Program-made: the position numbers and the translations under genes
The notes under the pieces: generated by a model
Told to the model about the DNA's origin: nothing
The model's database searches: none
Seen by the model: the letters and a program-made list of their open reading frames with translations, nothing else
DNA from: JAWWPG01 sp963820035
GTDB taxonomy: Bacteria > Actinomycetota > Actinomycetes > Propionibacteriales > Nocardioidaceae
Reading direction: 5' to 3'
Assembly: GCA_963820035.1 (NCBI GenBank)
Contig: CAWFYK010000002.1
Coordinates: 1,054,001-1,118,000, forward strand
DNA: 64,000 bases
Shown: in pieces, positions 29,998 to 37,243 of the stretch
Numbering within the stretch: the stretch's first letter is position 1
How the letters are laid out: the number at the start of each line of letters is the position of its first letter

Positions 29998-31581
29998 TCA
30001 GTCCGACGTCGTCGTGGTCCTCAGGGAGGGGGTTGCTGAAGGCCGACGGAAGGAGGTCAGTGCAGCGAGTCTCAGCCGACCACGGAAACGCCACAGGCCA
30101 ACGAGATAGCACAGACCACCGATGCCGAGGCTGAGGAGCGCCACGCCCCAGCCGGCTCCGCCCAAGAGGCGCGCCCCCCCGGGAATGACGACGAAACAGC
30201 CGATTCCCAAGACCATCGCCGTGACCGAGGCGGGCCCGAAAGGATGCACACGCACCGACATCGTCACCTCGACGAGGGGCAGCAGGTTCGCCACCAAGAT
30301 GGCGGCCGCCCAGCCGATCGCGGCGCCGAGGATACCCTGTCGCGGGATCAGCACGAGGTCGAGGCTCAGGTTGACGGCGAAGGCGGCCAGCACGTTGTAG
30401 AGGTTCCAGCTGGTGCGACCCGCCATCAACAGGACCATGTCGACCATGCCGCAACCGGTCGCGATCAGCATCGACAGGGAGAGCAGGATGAGGACGTTGC
30501 TGCCCTCGGCGTACCCACCGCCGAACACGCTGAGGATCGTCGGCGCGAAGACGATGAACACGAGATAGAGCGGCCAGGTCAGCGCGACCAGCCAACCGGT
30601 CGAGATCTTGTAGAGCTCGCCCACCTCGGTGCGGTCCTCCTTCACGAGGGCCGCCCCGAGATGCGGCTGCACCGCCTGCGAGATCGCGCCGCCGGCCAGC
30701 TGTCCGAGCGCGAGGAACCGCGTTGCCGCCGCATAGACCGCGGCCTGGGCGAGCCCGGCGAGGGCACCCACCAAGATGATGTCGAGCCGCTGCATGGCCA
30801 CCTGAGCCACGCTCGAGACGGCGCGCGGCGCGGTGAAGCGCCAGAAGGTGGCGAGTGTCGGTGGCGGTGGGGTCTCGCCGGCCGGGACCGGCTGACGCCG
30901 GCAGATCCGCCGGAACGCCAACCAGGCAAGGATCCCGAGCGGGAGATAGGCGATTCCCCAGGCCCACACCACGAGCTGGTCGGCGGAGAGCGCAACAACG
31001 AGAGCGACGAGCACCAGCTGGAGGAGGGGACGCCCCATCTGGTCCAACATCGCGTTGGGCCGCATCGTCCCGAGTCCGCGGGTCCCTGACAGCGACACGT
31101 TGGCGAGCGCCGCGAGTGGGATGAACAGGGCCAGGGCACGCAGATAGCTGGTGAAGTCGTCGACGTGACCCGGTCCCATCACCTCGGCAACAGGATGGGC
31201 GAACAGAAGCAACAGCCCGCCCATCACGAAGGCGACGACGAGCACCGGCCGCATGGCGGTCCGCATCACGGCGGGCGACCGGTTGACTGCTCCCTGGGCC
31301 TTCCCACGAGAGAGGAAGTAGACCAGTCCCGTGCTGGTGCCGAGCTGACCGAGACTCGTCACCAGCAGGAAAAGGGCGGTGGCGGAGAAGAACACACCGG
31401 CGTCGGACCGGCTGAGAGCACGGGTCAGCAGGATCGTCAGGGCGAACGCAGCCGAGGCGGACACCGCCGCGCCGGCCAGGTTGAGCACACTTCCGCGTCC
31501 TGCTCGACCGAGCAGGCCGTGCGGTGCGGAGTCGCCGCTGACGCCCGGGCCCGGGGCAGGCTTCACGACGTCGCCGCTCAT
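29998..31581 (-). CDS. Polysaccharide flippase (Wzx/MATE-like), module B
   Basis: 527-residue polytopic protein with about 14 hydrophobic helices, for example FALTILLTRALSRSDAGVFF (a typical flippase N-terminal helix pair), VLVVAFVMGGLLLLFAHPV and YLVFIVFAPTILSVFGGGYA. The family is MOP-type oligosaccharide exporters, and it is longer than the module A flippase. The ATG start overlaps the stop of the APH-fold gene as ATGA. The C-terminal ~25 residues are basic and Ser/Thr-rich. It is expected to translocate the module B lipid-linked repeat unit. Confidence 0.84.
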   Translation of the reverse strand: MSGDVVKPAPGPGVSGDSAPHGLLGRAGRGSVLNLAGAAVSASAAFALTILLTRALSRSDAGVFFSATALFLLVTSLGQLGTSTGLVYFLSRGKAQGAVNRSPAVMRTAMRPVLVVAFVMGGLLLLFAHPVAEVMGPGHVDDFTSYLRALALFIPLAALANVSLSGTRGLGTMRPNAMLDQMGRPLLQLVLVALVVALSADQLVVWAWGIAYLPLGILAWLAFRRICRRQPVPAGETPPPPTLATFWRFTAPRAVSSVAQVAMQRLDIILVGALAGLAQAAVYAAATRFLALGQLAGGAISQAVQPHLGAALVKEDRTEVGELYKISTGWLVALTWPLYLVFIVFAPTILSVFGGGYAEGSNVLILLSLSMLIATGCGMVDMVLLMAGRTSWNLYNVLAAFAVNLSLDLVLIPRQGILGAAIGWAAAILVANLLPLVEVTMSVRVHPFGPASVTAMVLGIGCFVVIPGGARLLGGAGWGVALLSLGIGGLCYLVGLWRFRGRLRLAALTSFRRPSATPSLRTTTTSD

Positions 31582-32849
31582 GGGCCTGCTTCGCCCGCCA
31601 GCCTGCGCACCAGCATCGAGAGCTCAGGCAACAGCCAGGCGCTCAGGTCACCCAGTCTGGCGCCCGCTTCGTCCTGCCGGTCGTGCAGGTAGCGGCTGCC
31701 GATCTCGAGCAGGTAGGCCGCGACCACCAGGCCGGCCGACTCCGGCGGGACACCGAAGGGGGACATGATCGTGCCGGCGCGGGCCAGTGTCGCCTGGAGT
31801 GCCGTGCGCGGCGTCAGCTCCCGTTGCCTGACGAGGGTCTGCAGCTCGTAGTGGAACGCATCGAAACCTGCCGGTACGCCGGATGCGAACCGCTCCCAGT
31901 CCCACGCGACCACCTGATCGCGGGCATAGGACATGTTCCAGCGCGTCCAGTCGCCATGCCAGGACCCGAATCTCAACCGGGTCCGGGATGCGGGGTCCCG
32001 CAGGTCGGTCATGGCCGCGCGCAGACCGTCGGCGCTCAGACCCTGCAAGCCGGCCACCCGGGAACCCAGGTCCTCCCAGTAGCCGCTCGCCGCGAGTGTC
32101 TGCTCGCTACTGCCGAAAGCGTCACACAGCTCGACCATCGCCCGCCGCAGCAGCGCCGGCCGCTCCGAACCGCCTGAGGTCGGGACCGGGGCAAGCACCA
32201 GAAGCTGGTGGTCCCGCCACTCGCCTGCGTAGACGATGCGCGGCACCTGGAGCCGAGCGAACGACACCTCTGCCAGCGCCGTCAGCGCCGCGGTCTCGTC
32301 CGCGACCAGGCTCCTCGTGAGGTCGTTGATCCCGACCTTGGCGAACGCGCGGGTGTGTCCGCTCCGCCCCACCACTTGGAGGATGGGCTTGCGGTTCGCC
32401 CGCGGCGGGCCGAGATGGACTCCGATGACGCTCGGCTCCCCAACGACGTGCGCGAGGAGAACACCGAGGGAGTCCTGCTCCGATGTCGCTCTCTCGAGCA
32501 CGGCGATACGTTGGGGAAGCAGATCGGCCGCGCCCACGCGACCGAGCGCCATCAGCGCCCGACGTTCGACTCGCTGTCTGCGGGAATGGGCGGCGCGGTG
32601 TGCGCCGAGGACCTCCGCCGTCGCGGCGCGTGGCCGCAACGGCACCAGCACCGTGGGTCTGGCGAGGTTGGGCAAGGCGACGAGCTGGCCGGCACCACCG
32701 CTGGTGCGTTCCCGCCTCCCGACCGGGCGATACGACGCAGTCGGCCAAACCCAGCCCACCGTCTCGGCGAGCGACTCCAAGTGGCTCGGATCGGCAGACC
32801 CGGCGCTCGATCTCGGATGGCGAAGCACCGCGGGCCAGGAACGGCGCAC
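31578..32849 (-). CDS. APH/choline-kinase-fold phosphotransferase-like protein, module B
   Basis: 423 residues, paralogue of the protein encoded at 18903-20111. Shared features are LPNLARPTVLVPL near the N-terminus, a central FAKVGINDLTRSLV (module A: YAKLGRSDLTDTLV), the catalytic loop FGSWHGDWTRWNMSY and VVAWDWERFASGVPAGFDAF. The catalytic Asp and metal-binding Asp are kept in both copies, which argues for an active kinase. Each EPS module has exactly one copy next to a Wzz-like gene. The GTG start at 32849 lies 6 bp after the upstream stop. The substrate is unknown. Confidence 0.75.
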   Translation of the reverse strand: MRRSWPAVLRHPRSSAGSADPSHLESLAETVGWVWPTASYRPVGRRERTSGGAGQLVALPNLARPTVLVPLRPRAATAEVLGAHRAAHSRRQRVERRALMALGRVGAADLLPQRIAVLERATSEQDSLGVLLAHVVGEPSVIGVHLGPPRANRKPILQVVGRSGHTRAFAKVGINDLTRSLVADETAALTALAEVSFARLQVPRIVYAGEWRDHQLLVLAPVPTSGGSERPALLRRAMVELCDAFGSSEQTLAASGYWEDLGSRVAGLQGLSADGLRAAMTDLRDPASRTRLRFGSWHGDWTRWNMSYARDQVVAWDWERFASGVPAGFDAFHYELQTLVRQRELTPRTALQATLARAGTIMSPFGVPPESAGLVVAAYLLEIGSRYLHDRQDEAGARLGDLSAWLLPELSMLVRRLAGEAGP

Positions 32850-32855
32850 CGCGAC

Positions 32856-34460
32856 TCAGGCGTCCGGGCCGACATTGGACATCGGACGCTTGGCGGCGAC
32901 GTCCCCCGGCAGCGGATCCGGCGTCGTCGCCTTGGATGACTCCGGCTGGTTTCGCGCGGATCGTCCGCGGCGGTGGCCTTCTCTGCCGTGGTGCGGGATG
33001 CTCACAGCGCCGACCATAGCGACATCGAGCCGGCGGAACCTGTCGAGCGCGGAGATCGTGTCAGCGTGGGTGGTGAGCCCGTCGTTGACGACGACCAGAA
33101 CGGCATCACAGGCCAGCGCCACGGCTTCGGCGTCGGAGCTCGACGTTCCGGCGGCTGCGACGACGACGTAGTCGGACCGGCTCTTGAGAGCGGCCATGGT
33201 CGCCCCCAGTCGCGGGCCGGCATAAAGGTCGCGGGCCTTCTCGGGCTCCGCGCCACCGGCCACCAGGCTGACGCCATGGAGGGCCTGAACGCAGTGATCG
33301 AGGTCGCTGCCGCCTCGCAGTACGTCGGATAGCCCCGGCTCGAGCCGGCCACCGAGCAGCGCCTCCGCGCTCCGGTCGAACGGGTCGGCCACGACCACAC
33401 TGACCCGGAAACCCGCCTGAGCAAGCGTGACGCCGAGGTTGGCCACCACGTGCCCCGCCGGCTCCGTTGCTGACACACAGGAGACGGCCAGCACCGTCGG
33501 CGGCTCCGCGACGGCGATCACTCCCGATCGCAGCTTTCGGTAGGCCTCGGGGAGAAGGTCGTCCGGGTCGTCGTCTGTCACCAGTCGTGGCCCTCGCGTC
33601 GCACTGACGGGAAGCTTGGTCAGCAACGGGACCCCTCCGACGTCGTACTCGTTCGACGCGTCCACGACGTCGCGGCGCCACTCCAGCCGAACCGCGATCA
33701 GCACCGCGACCACGAGCCCGAGCAGCCCGCCACCCACCACCACCAGCAACGGGTTCATGCCCTTCGGCGACATCGGCAGGGCTGCCGACGTGACGACCAC
33801 ACCCGGGTTGGTGCTCAGGGCCCTGGTCGCGCTGAGGTTGTCGTTGAGGGTGGCCAGCCGGTCGCCGTAGAGAATGACCTGCTGGGCAGCGAACGAACGG
33901 GGATCGGTGTTCTTGGCCGCCGCCCGGGTCGCCTGCTGTAGCGCGGCGGCTGACGACTCGGCCTCACGTTGAAGGCTCGTCAGCGTCTCATGCTGGGCGG
34001 CGACGGCCACCTCCTCGCGATAGCTGAGGAAGGCCTCGGCCATGGCTTGCGCACCCTGCTGGGCACCGACCGCCGTCTTGCTCGTATAGGCGATGCGAAT
34101 GATCTGCGTGTTCGGCGGCACGGTGGCCACCACGGTGTCTCCGGTGGCCGGGACTGGTCGCCCGAGCGACTTCGTCGCCAGGGCGGCGACCCGCGGGGTG
34201 TCCACCAGGCCGGCCTCGGTCTCCATCGCCACCGTGAGCTGGGTCCCGTTGGTCGCCGACGTGCCCGGAGCCAACGGGTTGCCCGTGACCGGCCGCGGCA
34301 GGACGGTGGCCGTCGCCGTGTACTTCGCCGGCAACGTCTGCGCGAACGCGAAGGAGGCGGCGAGTGCGACAAGCGTGACCGTTGTCACCAGCACCAGATG
34401 ACGCCGTACCGCTGCGCGAAGCAGATGGAGGTACGAGTCGTGGCGTGCTACGGGTTCCAC
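32856..34460 (-). CDS. Wzz chain-length determinant with a degenerate BY-kinase-like domain, module B
   Basis: 534 residues. The N-terminal Wzz domain has a first membrane helix (HLVLVTTVTLVALAASFAF), an extracytoplasmic coiled-coil region (about residues 150-215) and a second helix after the PxxP motif (ALPMSPKGMNPLLVVVGGGL). The cytoplasmic ATPase-like domain has lost the P-loop: the expected GKT position reads SATEPAGHVVANLG. The A' motif is VVVADPFDRS. Kinase activity is therefore unlikely. GTG 34460 is chosen because AAGGA lies seven bases upstream. It heads a minus-strand run with the kinase-fold and flippase genes. Confidence 0.82.
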   Translation of the reverse strand: MEPVARHDSYLHLLRAAVRRHLVLVTTVTLVALAASFAFAQTLPAKYTATATVLPRPVTGNPLAPGTSATNGTQLTVAMETEAGLVDTPRVAALATKSLGRPVPATGDTVVATVPPNTQIIRIAYTSKTAVGAQQGAQAMAEAFLSYREEVAVAAQHETLTSLQREAESSAAALQQATRAAAKNTDPRSFAAQQVILYGDRLATLNDNLSATRALSTNPGVVVTSAALPMSPKGMNPLLVVVGGGLLGLVVAVLIAVRLEWRRDVVDASNEYDVGGVPLLTKLPVSATRGPRLVTDDDPDDLLPEAYRKLRSGVIAVAEPPTVLAVSCVSATEPAGHVVANLGVTLAQAGFRVSVVVADPFDRSAEALLGGRLEPGLSDVLRGGSDLDHCVQALHGVSLVAGGAEPEKARDLYAGPRLGATMAALKSRSDYVVVAAAGTSSSDAEAVALACDAVLVVVNDGLTTHADTISALDRFRRLDVAMVGAVSIPHHGREGHRRGRSARNQPESSKATTPDPLPGDVAAKRPMSNVGPDA

Positions 34461-34898
34461 GTGACATCCTTCCCGGGTCTGGTGCCGCGTTGCAAGCCTA
34501 AACGGCGTGGCCAAACCGCCCCCTCGTTATGGCCAGATTACGTCACGTTCCGGTGCATTGGCTGAGAAGCCGTTACGAGAGTGGACCCGTTGAGACAATC
34601 GTCACCCTTCCGGCGCTAGGTTCGGCCAGTTCAATGCCCGATTTCGGCAAGACCCGGACCTAAACACCCCGAAACGGCTATCGTGCTTCGTGGGTCACCT
34701 GCTGACCCGGGGGTGTGACTCATCGAGCCACTGAGAAGCACGCGGTACGGGCAAGGACACCACCGATATTTCGTCGTAATCGGGGTCGGTCCCTGGTCGC
34801 TACCGAGCACCATGTGGTAGCGCGGAAATGTGGGGAAGGGCCATCCAGCACGCGTTGATGCCCGGGGGGCATCGAAGGCAATCGAGGAGGGGGATCGC
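34461..34898. other. 438-bp divergent intergenic region with structured leader
   Basis: It lies between the Wzz-like gene (minus) and the first mini-ORF (plus). It contains no plausible gene. It holds a nested dyad at 34682-34742 and a simple hairpin at 34798-34822, described separately. It should hold promoters for both directions, but I cannot place a convincing -35/-10 pair. Confidence 0.6.
34682..34822 (+). promoter_or_regulatory. Candidate structured 5' leader of the mini-ORF/Alg14-Alg13 operon
   Basis: An outer 8-bp perfect stem, CGTGCTTC (34682-34689) with GAAGCACG (34735-34742), encloses a perfect 6-bp hairpin, GGGTCA/TGACCC (34692-34708, 5-base loop). A second hairpin, CGCTACC/GGTAGCG with an 11-base loop, lies at 34798-34822, 76 bp before the first start codon. 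The layout looks like a structured RNA leader. It does not match any riboswitch class I can recognise. Confidence 0.4.
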
Positions 34899-35066
34899 GT
34901 GATGCGATCAACGAAGGACGCGACGACGGCACGCCCGAACGATGTTGTTCAGGGTGCTCCCTCGGTTCGGGATGAGAACGTCTCGCACGATTCTCCGGAC
35001 AACGTCATGCTCGTGGGTTCCAATGGAGGTCACGTCTCGAGGGAGTCGGGGAGGGGAAACGCGTGA
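34899..35066 (+). CDS. Mini-ORF 1 (duplicated N-terminus of the Alg14-like gene)
   Basis: GTG-ATG start at 34899/34902 with GGAGGGGG five bases upstream. It encodes about 55 residues: a unique ~19-residue N-terminus, then PSVRDENVSHDSPDNVMLVG and SNGGH, the same residues that open the Alg14-like protein. It ends with the tail VSRESGRGNA at the TGA of 35064-35066. That TGA overlaps the GTG start of mini-ORF 2 as GTGA. It is the most diverged copy and probably the oldest. Whether the peptide is functional or only a translation step is unknown. Confidence 0.6.
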   Translation: MMRSTKDATTARPNDVVQGAPSVRDENVSHDSPDNVMLVGSNGGHVSRESGRGNA

Positions 35067-35194
35067 CGCGGTTTGCCAAGGCAACTTCCTCGGTTCGGGA
35101 TGAGAACGTCTCGCACGATTCTCCGGACAACGTCATGCTCGTGGGTTCCAATGGGGGTCACGTCTCGAGGGAGTCGGGGAGGGGAAACGCGTGA
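35063..35194 (+). CDS. Mini-ORF 2 (43 codons)
   Basis: GTG start at 35063 with GGGGAGGGG six bases upstream. It encodes 43 residues beginning VTRFAKATSSVRDENVSHDS and ending SGRGNA, followed by TGA overlapping the next GTG. It differs from mini-ORF 3 by a single base visible by eye (35087 T against 35215 C, giving Ser or Pro). It is an internal unit of the 128-bp tandem array. Confidence 0.6.
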   Translation: MTRFAKATSSVRDENVSHDSPDNVMLVGSNGGHVSRESGRGNA

Positions 35195-35322
35195 CGCGGT
35201 TTGCCAAGGCAACTCCCTCGGTTCGGGATGAGAACGTCTCGCACGATTCTCCGGACAACGTCATGCTCGTGGGTTCCAATGGGGGTCACGTCTCGAGGGA
35301 GTCGGGGAGGGGAAACGCGTGA
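35191..35322 (+). CDS. Mini-ORF 3 (43 codons)
   Basis: Same structure as mini-ORF 2: GTG at 35191, RBS GGGGAGGGG, 43 codons, TGA at 35320-35322 overlapping the GTG start of the Alg14-like gene (35319). Its first 32 codons match the first codons of that gene nearly base for base, then diverge after SNGGH. Translation of the glycosyltransferase would follow termination here. Confidence 0.6.
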   Translation: MTRFAKATPSVRDENVSHDSPDNVMLVGSNGGHVSRESGRGNA

Positions 35323-35831
35323 CGCGGTTTGCCAAGGCAACTCCCTCGGTTCGGGATGAGAACGTCTCGCACGATTCTCCGGACAACGTCATGCTCGTGG
35401 GTTCCAATGGCGGGCACTTGGCGCAGCTGCTGGCGCTTCGCCCGTGGTGGCAGGAGCGCCACCGGACCTGGGTGACGTTCGAGACGCCTGACGCAGTGTC
35501 GCTGCTGGAGGGGGAAGCCGTCGACTTCGCATACTTCCCGACCACCCGCAACATCATCAACCTGATGCGCAACTTCATCGTCGCCGTCCGGGTACTGATG
35601 CATCGCCGGCCCGACCTGGTGGTGTCAACCGGGGCCGCCGTTTCCATTCCATTCTTCGTCGTGGCCCGGGTGCTGGGAATTCAGACCGTCTACATCGAGG
35701 TTTATGACCGGCTCACCTCACGAACCGTCTCCGGGCGCATCTGCAAGCCACTCTCGTCCGCGTTTCTGGTGCAGTGGGACGAGCAGCAGACGCTCTATCC
35801 GGGCTCGCAAGTCATCGGAGGTCTGCTGTGA
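35319..35831 (+). CDS. Alg14/PssD-like glycosyltransferase membrane-anchor subunit
   Basis: 170 residues. Alg14-type proteins form the acceptor half of a split GT28 enzyme and recruit the Alg13-type catalytic half to the membrane. The N-terminal glycine loop NVMLVGSNGGHLAQLLAL at residues 24-41 is typical. LVVSTGAAVSIPFFVVARVL supplies the Gly-Ala motif and a hydrophobic face, followed by YIEVYDRLTSRT and the C-terminal FLVQWDEQQTLYPGSQVIG. The first ~22 residues are an extension duplicated in the upstream mini-ORFs. The GTG start overlaps mini-ORF 3 and the stop overlaps the partner gene, both as GTGA. Confidence 0.88.
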   Translation: MTRFAKATPSVRDENVSHDSPDNVMLVGSNGGHLAQLLALRPWWQERHRTWVTFETPDAVSLLEGEAVDFAYFPTTRNIINLMRNFIVAVRVLMHRRPDLVVSTGAAVSIPFFVVARVLGIQTVYIEVYDRLTSRTVSGRICKPLSSAFLVQWDEQQTLYPGSQVIGGLL

Positions 35832-36379
35832 CGACGAACATTCTGGTCACTGTCGGTTCCGACCACCACCCGTTCGACCGGCTGATCGGCTGGGTCGATG
35901 AGTGGCTGGCCGCCCACGAGGCAGACGACTTCGTCTGTGTCGTGCAGCATGGCACCGCGGCCGCACCGCGACACGGAAAGGCACACGACTATCTTCCCCA
36001 CCCGGAGCTGCAGCGGCTGCTCGACGAGGCAGACGTCGTCGTCACGCAGGGCGGCCCGATGGGAATCGTCGAGTCACGCCGTTGTGGCACGACCCCGATC
36101 GCCGTGCCCCGAAGGGCTCGGCTCGGGGAGGTTGTCGACGACCACCAGGTCGCGTTCTGCCGCCAGCTCGGTCGGACCGGCGCCCTCGTCCTGGCTGAGG
36201 ACTCCGACACCTTGTGGGCGGCACTCGATCGAGCGCTTCAGAACCCGCAGGTCTATGCGATGGAGTCGGCGGCTGCCGACGACGAGGTGCGCTCCACCGT
36301 CGAGCGATTCGCCGCCCTGGTCGCGATGCTTCCGGCCCGTCGAGGGCTGCTGCAGCTCAAGGCCCCCCGCTCACGCTGA
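35828..36379 (+). CDS. Alg13/PssE-like glycosyltransferase catalytic subunit
   Basis: 183 residues, C-terminal GT28 domain. Motifs: NILVTVGSDHHPFDRLIGWV at the N-terminus, HDYLPHPELQRLLDEADVVV and the donor-binding TQGGPMGIVESRRCGTTPIA with the catalytic-region Gly-Gly and Glu, then VPRRARLGEVVDDHQVAFCR. It is expected to pair with the preceding Alg14-like protein to add one sugar, with UDP-sugar as likely donor, to the lipid-linked oligosaccharide. The GTG start overlaps the Alg14-like stop. The end overlaps the convergent deacetylase gene by 9 bp. Confidence 0.9.
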   Translation: MTTNILVTVGSDHHPFDRLIGWVDEWLAAHEADDFVCVVQHGTAAAPRHGKAHDYLPHPELQRLLDEADVVVTQGGPMGIVESRRCGTTPIAVPRRARLGEVVDDHQVAFCRQLGRTGALVLAEDSDTLWAALDRALQNPQVYAMESAAADDEVRSTVERFAALVAMLPARRGLLQLKAPRSR

Positions 36380-37243
36380 GCCGGGAGGCGGTTGGGTCGG
36401 AGCCGCAGGTGCGGCGCCGGGCGCGTTCGCCCGCTTCTTGAGCCGGACGCCACGCAGCGCCAGGGAGGCCCGCGACCGTGACCACGACGTCACCTCGTCG
36501 ACCTTGGTGCGCGGCGCCACGAGCATCTCGGCCAGCAGTTCGGTGCTGGTGTCGCACGTGACGGTCAAGCGGGGAACGGCGAACCGGTCGTCATCAGGTC
36601 TGCTCACCAGGTCCGCGACGCGGTAACCGCTCGTGAAGCCGAGACTGGCGACCAGCTCACGAACAGCCGGGCTGGAGTAGCCGAACGGATAGGCGAAAGC
36701 TGTGACCGCTACCTGAAGCTGGTCCTCGAGCAGGGACTTGCTCAGCGCGACCTCACGGGCGACCTCCCGGCGGGAGAGGAGATCAAGCTGTGGGTGGGAG
36801 TGGCTGTGCGCTCCGCACTCGATCCCGAGCCCCTGGAGCTGTCGGAGCTCGCCCCAGCTCAGCAGCTCGCGGCGATCCTCGCCTTCCGCGACCAGCCAAC
36901 GGCTGCTCCCACCGACGAACCCGGTAGGCACGAACATGGTGGCTCGGAGCCCGGCAGCTGTCAGAACCGTTACCGCGTTGGTGAAGACGTCGCGGAACGC
37001 GTCGTCGAAGGTGATCGCCACCGACCGCGACGGTGGCGGTGTCCCCGTGCCGCGGAGCTCGGCGAGCTCGCTGACCGTCAGACAGGTGAAACCACTGTCC
37101 ACGAGGTAGGCCACGTGCGAGGCGAAGAGCCGTGGCGAGACGGTGTACGGCCGGAAGGATGCCGTGCTCTTGTCGCTGATGCTGTGGTACATCAACACGG
37201 GCACTCGCATGTCGGAGCGGGTCGGGGCCGCGGTGGAGGTCAT
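36371..37243 (-). CDS. Polysaccharide deacetylase (carbohydrate esterase 4)
   Basis: 290 residues with the NodB-fold motifs VPVLMYHSIS, AITFDDAFRDVF (metal-binding Asp pair) and GAHSHSHPQLDLL (metal-binding His pair), then FAYPFGYSSPAV and a late YRVADL. It should remove N- or O-acetyl groups from a glycan. No signal peptide or membrane anchor is evident, so it may act on a lipid-linked intermediate inside the cell or be exported another way. The ATG start overlaps the Wzy-Wzz fusion stop as ATGA. N-deacetylation could create free amines for N-sulfation, as in heparan sulfate synthesis; this is inference. Confidence 0.88.
   Translation of the reverse strand: MTSTAAPTRSDMRVPVLMYHSISDKSTASFRPYTVSPRLFASHVAYLVDSGFTCLTVSELAELRGTGTPPPSRSVAITFDDAFRDVFTNAVTVLTAAGLRATMFVPTGFVGGSSRWLVAEGEDRRELLSWGELRQLQGLGIECGAHSHSHPQLDLLSRREVAREVALSKSLLEDQLQVAVTAFAYPFGYSSPAVRELVASLGFTSGYRVADLVSRPDDDRFAVPRLTVTCDTSTELLAEMLVAPRTKVDEVTSWSRSRASLALRGVRLKKRANAPGAAPAAPTQPPPGSA

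Larger units (their letters stand above)
34957..35410. repeat. 128-bp tandem repeat array (~3.5 units)
   Basis: Unit starts are spaced exactly 128 bp apart (GTG codons at 35063, 35191, 35319). The array runs from ctccctcgg at 34957 to ttccaatgg at 35410. A unit is 132 coding bases (43 codons plus stop) minus the 4-base GTGA overlap. Because 128 is not a multiple of three, only the built-in stop and restart keep the downstream gene readable whatever the copy number. Confidence 0.95.

Noticed and set aside
29806..30109. Small plus-strand ORFs between the PKD gene and the flippase gene
   Set aside because: No RBS, no domain, and they run into the antisense of the flippase C-terminus.
34640..34760. 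c-di-GMP-I (GEMM) riboswitch
   Set aside because: There are vague similarities (GGACCTAAACACC, CACGCGGTACGGGCAAGG), but the conserved order of GEMM core elements is not present. Kept only as an unassigned structured leader.
34830..34898. Extended start of mini-ORF 1 at 34830
   Set aside because: The frame is open, but the strong RBS lies directly before GTG 34899/ATG 34902; nothing supports the upstream start.
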